A DNA stretch of 54,215 nt from Chromatiales bacterium. Lineage in GTDB: Bacteria > Pseudomonadota > Gammaproteobacteria > RBG-16-57-12. A program made the translations under genes and the position numbers. Each line of letters opens with the position of its first letter. Positions within the stretch are counted from its first letter, which is position 1. Shown in pieces: positions 54,152 through 54,215 of this stretch. The stretch is from positions 1-54,215 of the forward strand of contig JALSJH010000094.1 in NCBI GenBank assembly GCA_026989455.1, read 5' to 3'. The notes under the pieces are model-generated. The model had not been told where the DNA came from. It did not search any database and worked only from the letters and a program-made list of their open reading frames with translations.

Positions 54152-54215
54152 TACCACTACTACTCCAAACCGGACGTCCTGTCCGCAGCACCTCCCTGGT
54201 GCAAAGCTCATCCTT
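54122..54215 (-). ncRNA. 3' end of a CsrB/RsmZ-type regulatory RNA, 5' part outside window
   Basis: Read on the minus strand: AAGGATGAGC, then a hairpin GCACC-AGGGA-GGTGC (54202-54188), then CGGAC-AGGAC-GTCCG (54185-54171), a TTTGGAG, a small TAGTA/TACTA stem, and a terminator AAAGGC...GCCTTTTTTT with an inner CC-GAAA-GG (54151-54122). Repeated GGA exposed in short hairpin loops, then an intrinsic terminator, is the layout of RNAs that sequester CsrA/RsmA. The family call is by structure, as the RNA is cut by the window edge. Confidence 0.65.

Overview
The window is a chromosomal segment of a gammaproteobacterium. The evidence is the gene set and order: a near-complete division and cell-wall (dcw) cluster from mraZ to ftsZ followed by lpxC, ruvCAB next to tolQRAB-pal-cpoB, ssb and uvrA in divergent orientation, slmA, zapE, and an algC-argB-slmA run. 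The c-type haem DUF3365 protein, the TauE/SafE permease, group II intron scraps and several palindromic repeat families suit an environmental, possibly sulfur-oxidising lineage. The genus cannot be fixed from this sequence alone.

Layout. 1-3,000: the end of a DUF1566 protein, a SEC-C/UPF0149 protein, rlmG, and a small membrane protein whose last codons lie in a 166-bp palindromic repeat. 3,118-8,090: ssb and a YajR-like MFS transporter, divergent from uvrA. 8,206-9,935: an Rrf2-type Fe-S regulator convergent with queC-queE. 9,992-18,079: one long minus-strand block, yebC, ruvCAB, tolQRAB, pal, cpoB (genome maintenance and the Tol-Pal envelope machine). 18,080-25,410: an accessory island. It holds a degraded group II intron, a four-gene metal-uptake operon without an ATPase gene, an IS110-type transposase remnant, a putative restriction nuclease of the PD-(D/E)XK/RecB-like fold, a YefM-YoeB toxin-antitoxin pair with its operator, a DUF4399 protein and several miniature palindromic elements. 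25,407-44,625: DUF3365 cytochrome-like protein, then lpxC and the dcw cluster read on the minus strand as mraZ-rsmH-ftsL-ftsI-murE-murF-mraY-murD-ftsW-murG-murC-murB-ddl-ftsQ-ftsA-ftsZ-(lpxC), mostly with overlapping stop and start codons. A near-consensus sigma-70 promoter and three 10-bp-spaced MraZ boxes stand in front of mraZ. 45,021-48,746: algC, argB, slmA and a TauE/SafE permease. 48,747-49,208: two tandem 137-bp copies of a MITE-like element. 49,209-53,670: DUF2934 protein, DsbA/FrnE-like protein, pyrE, zapE, and an acyl-CoA ligase. 53,671-54,215: no protein gene; it holds a run of four long hairpins with a recurring GA-rich loop motif and, at the right edge on the minus strand, the 3' end of what looks like a CsrB/RsmZ-type regulatory RNA.

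The core genes need little interpretation. What merits a second look is the repeat biology (at least three palindromic element families, two of them supplying stop codons or standing in front of genes), the solitary nuclease in the island, the hairpin array at 53,777-54,034, and the probable Csr-sponge RNA cut by the window edge.
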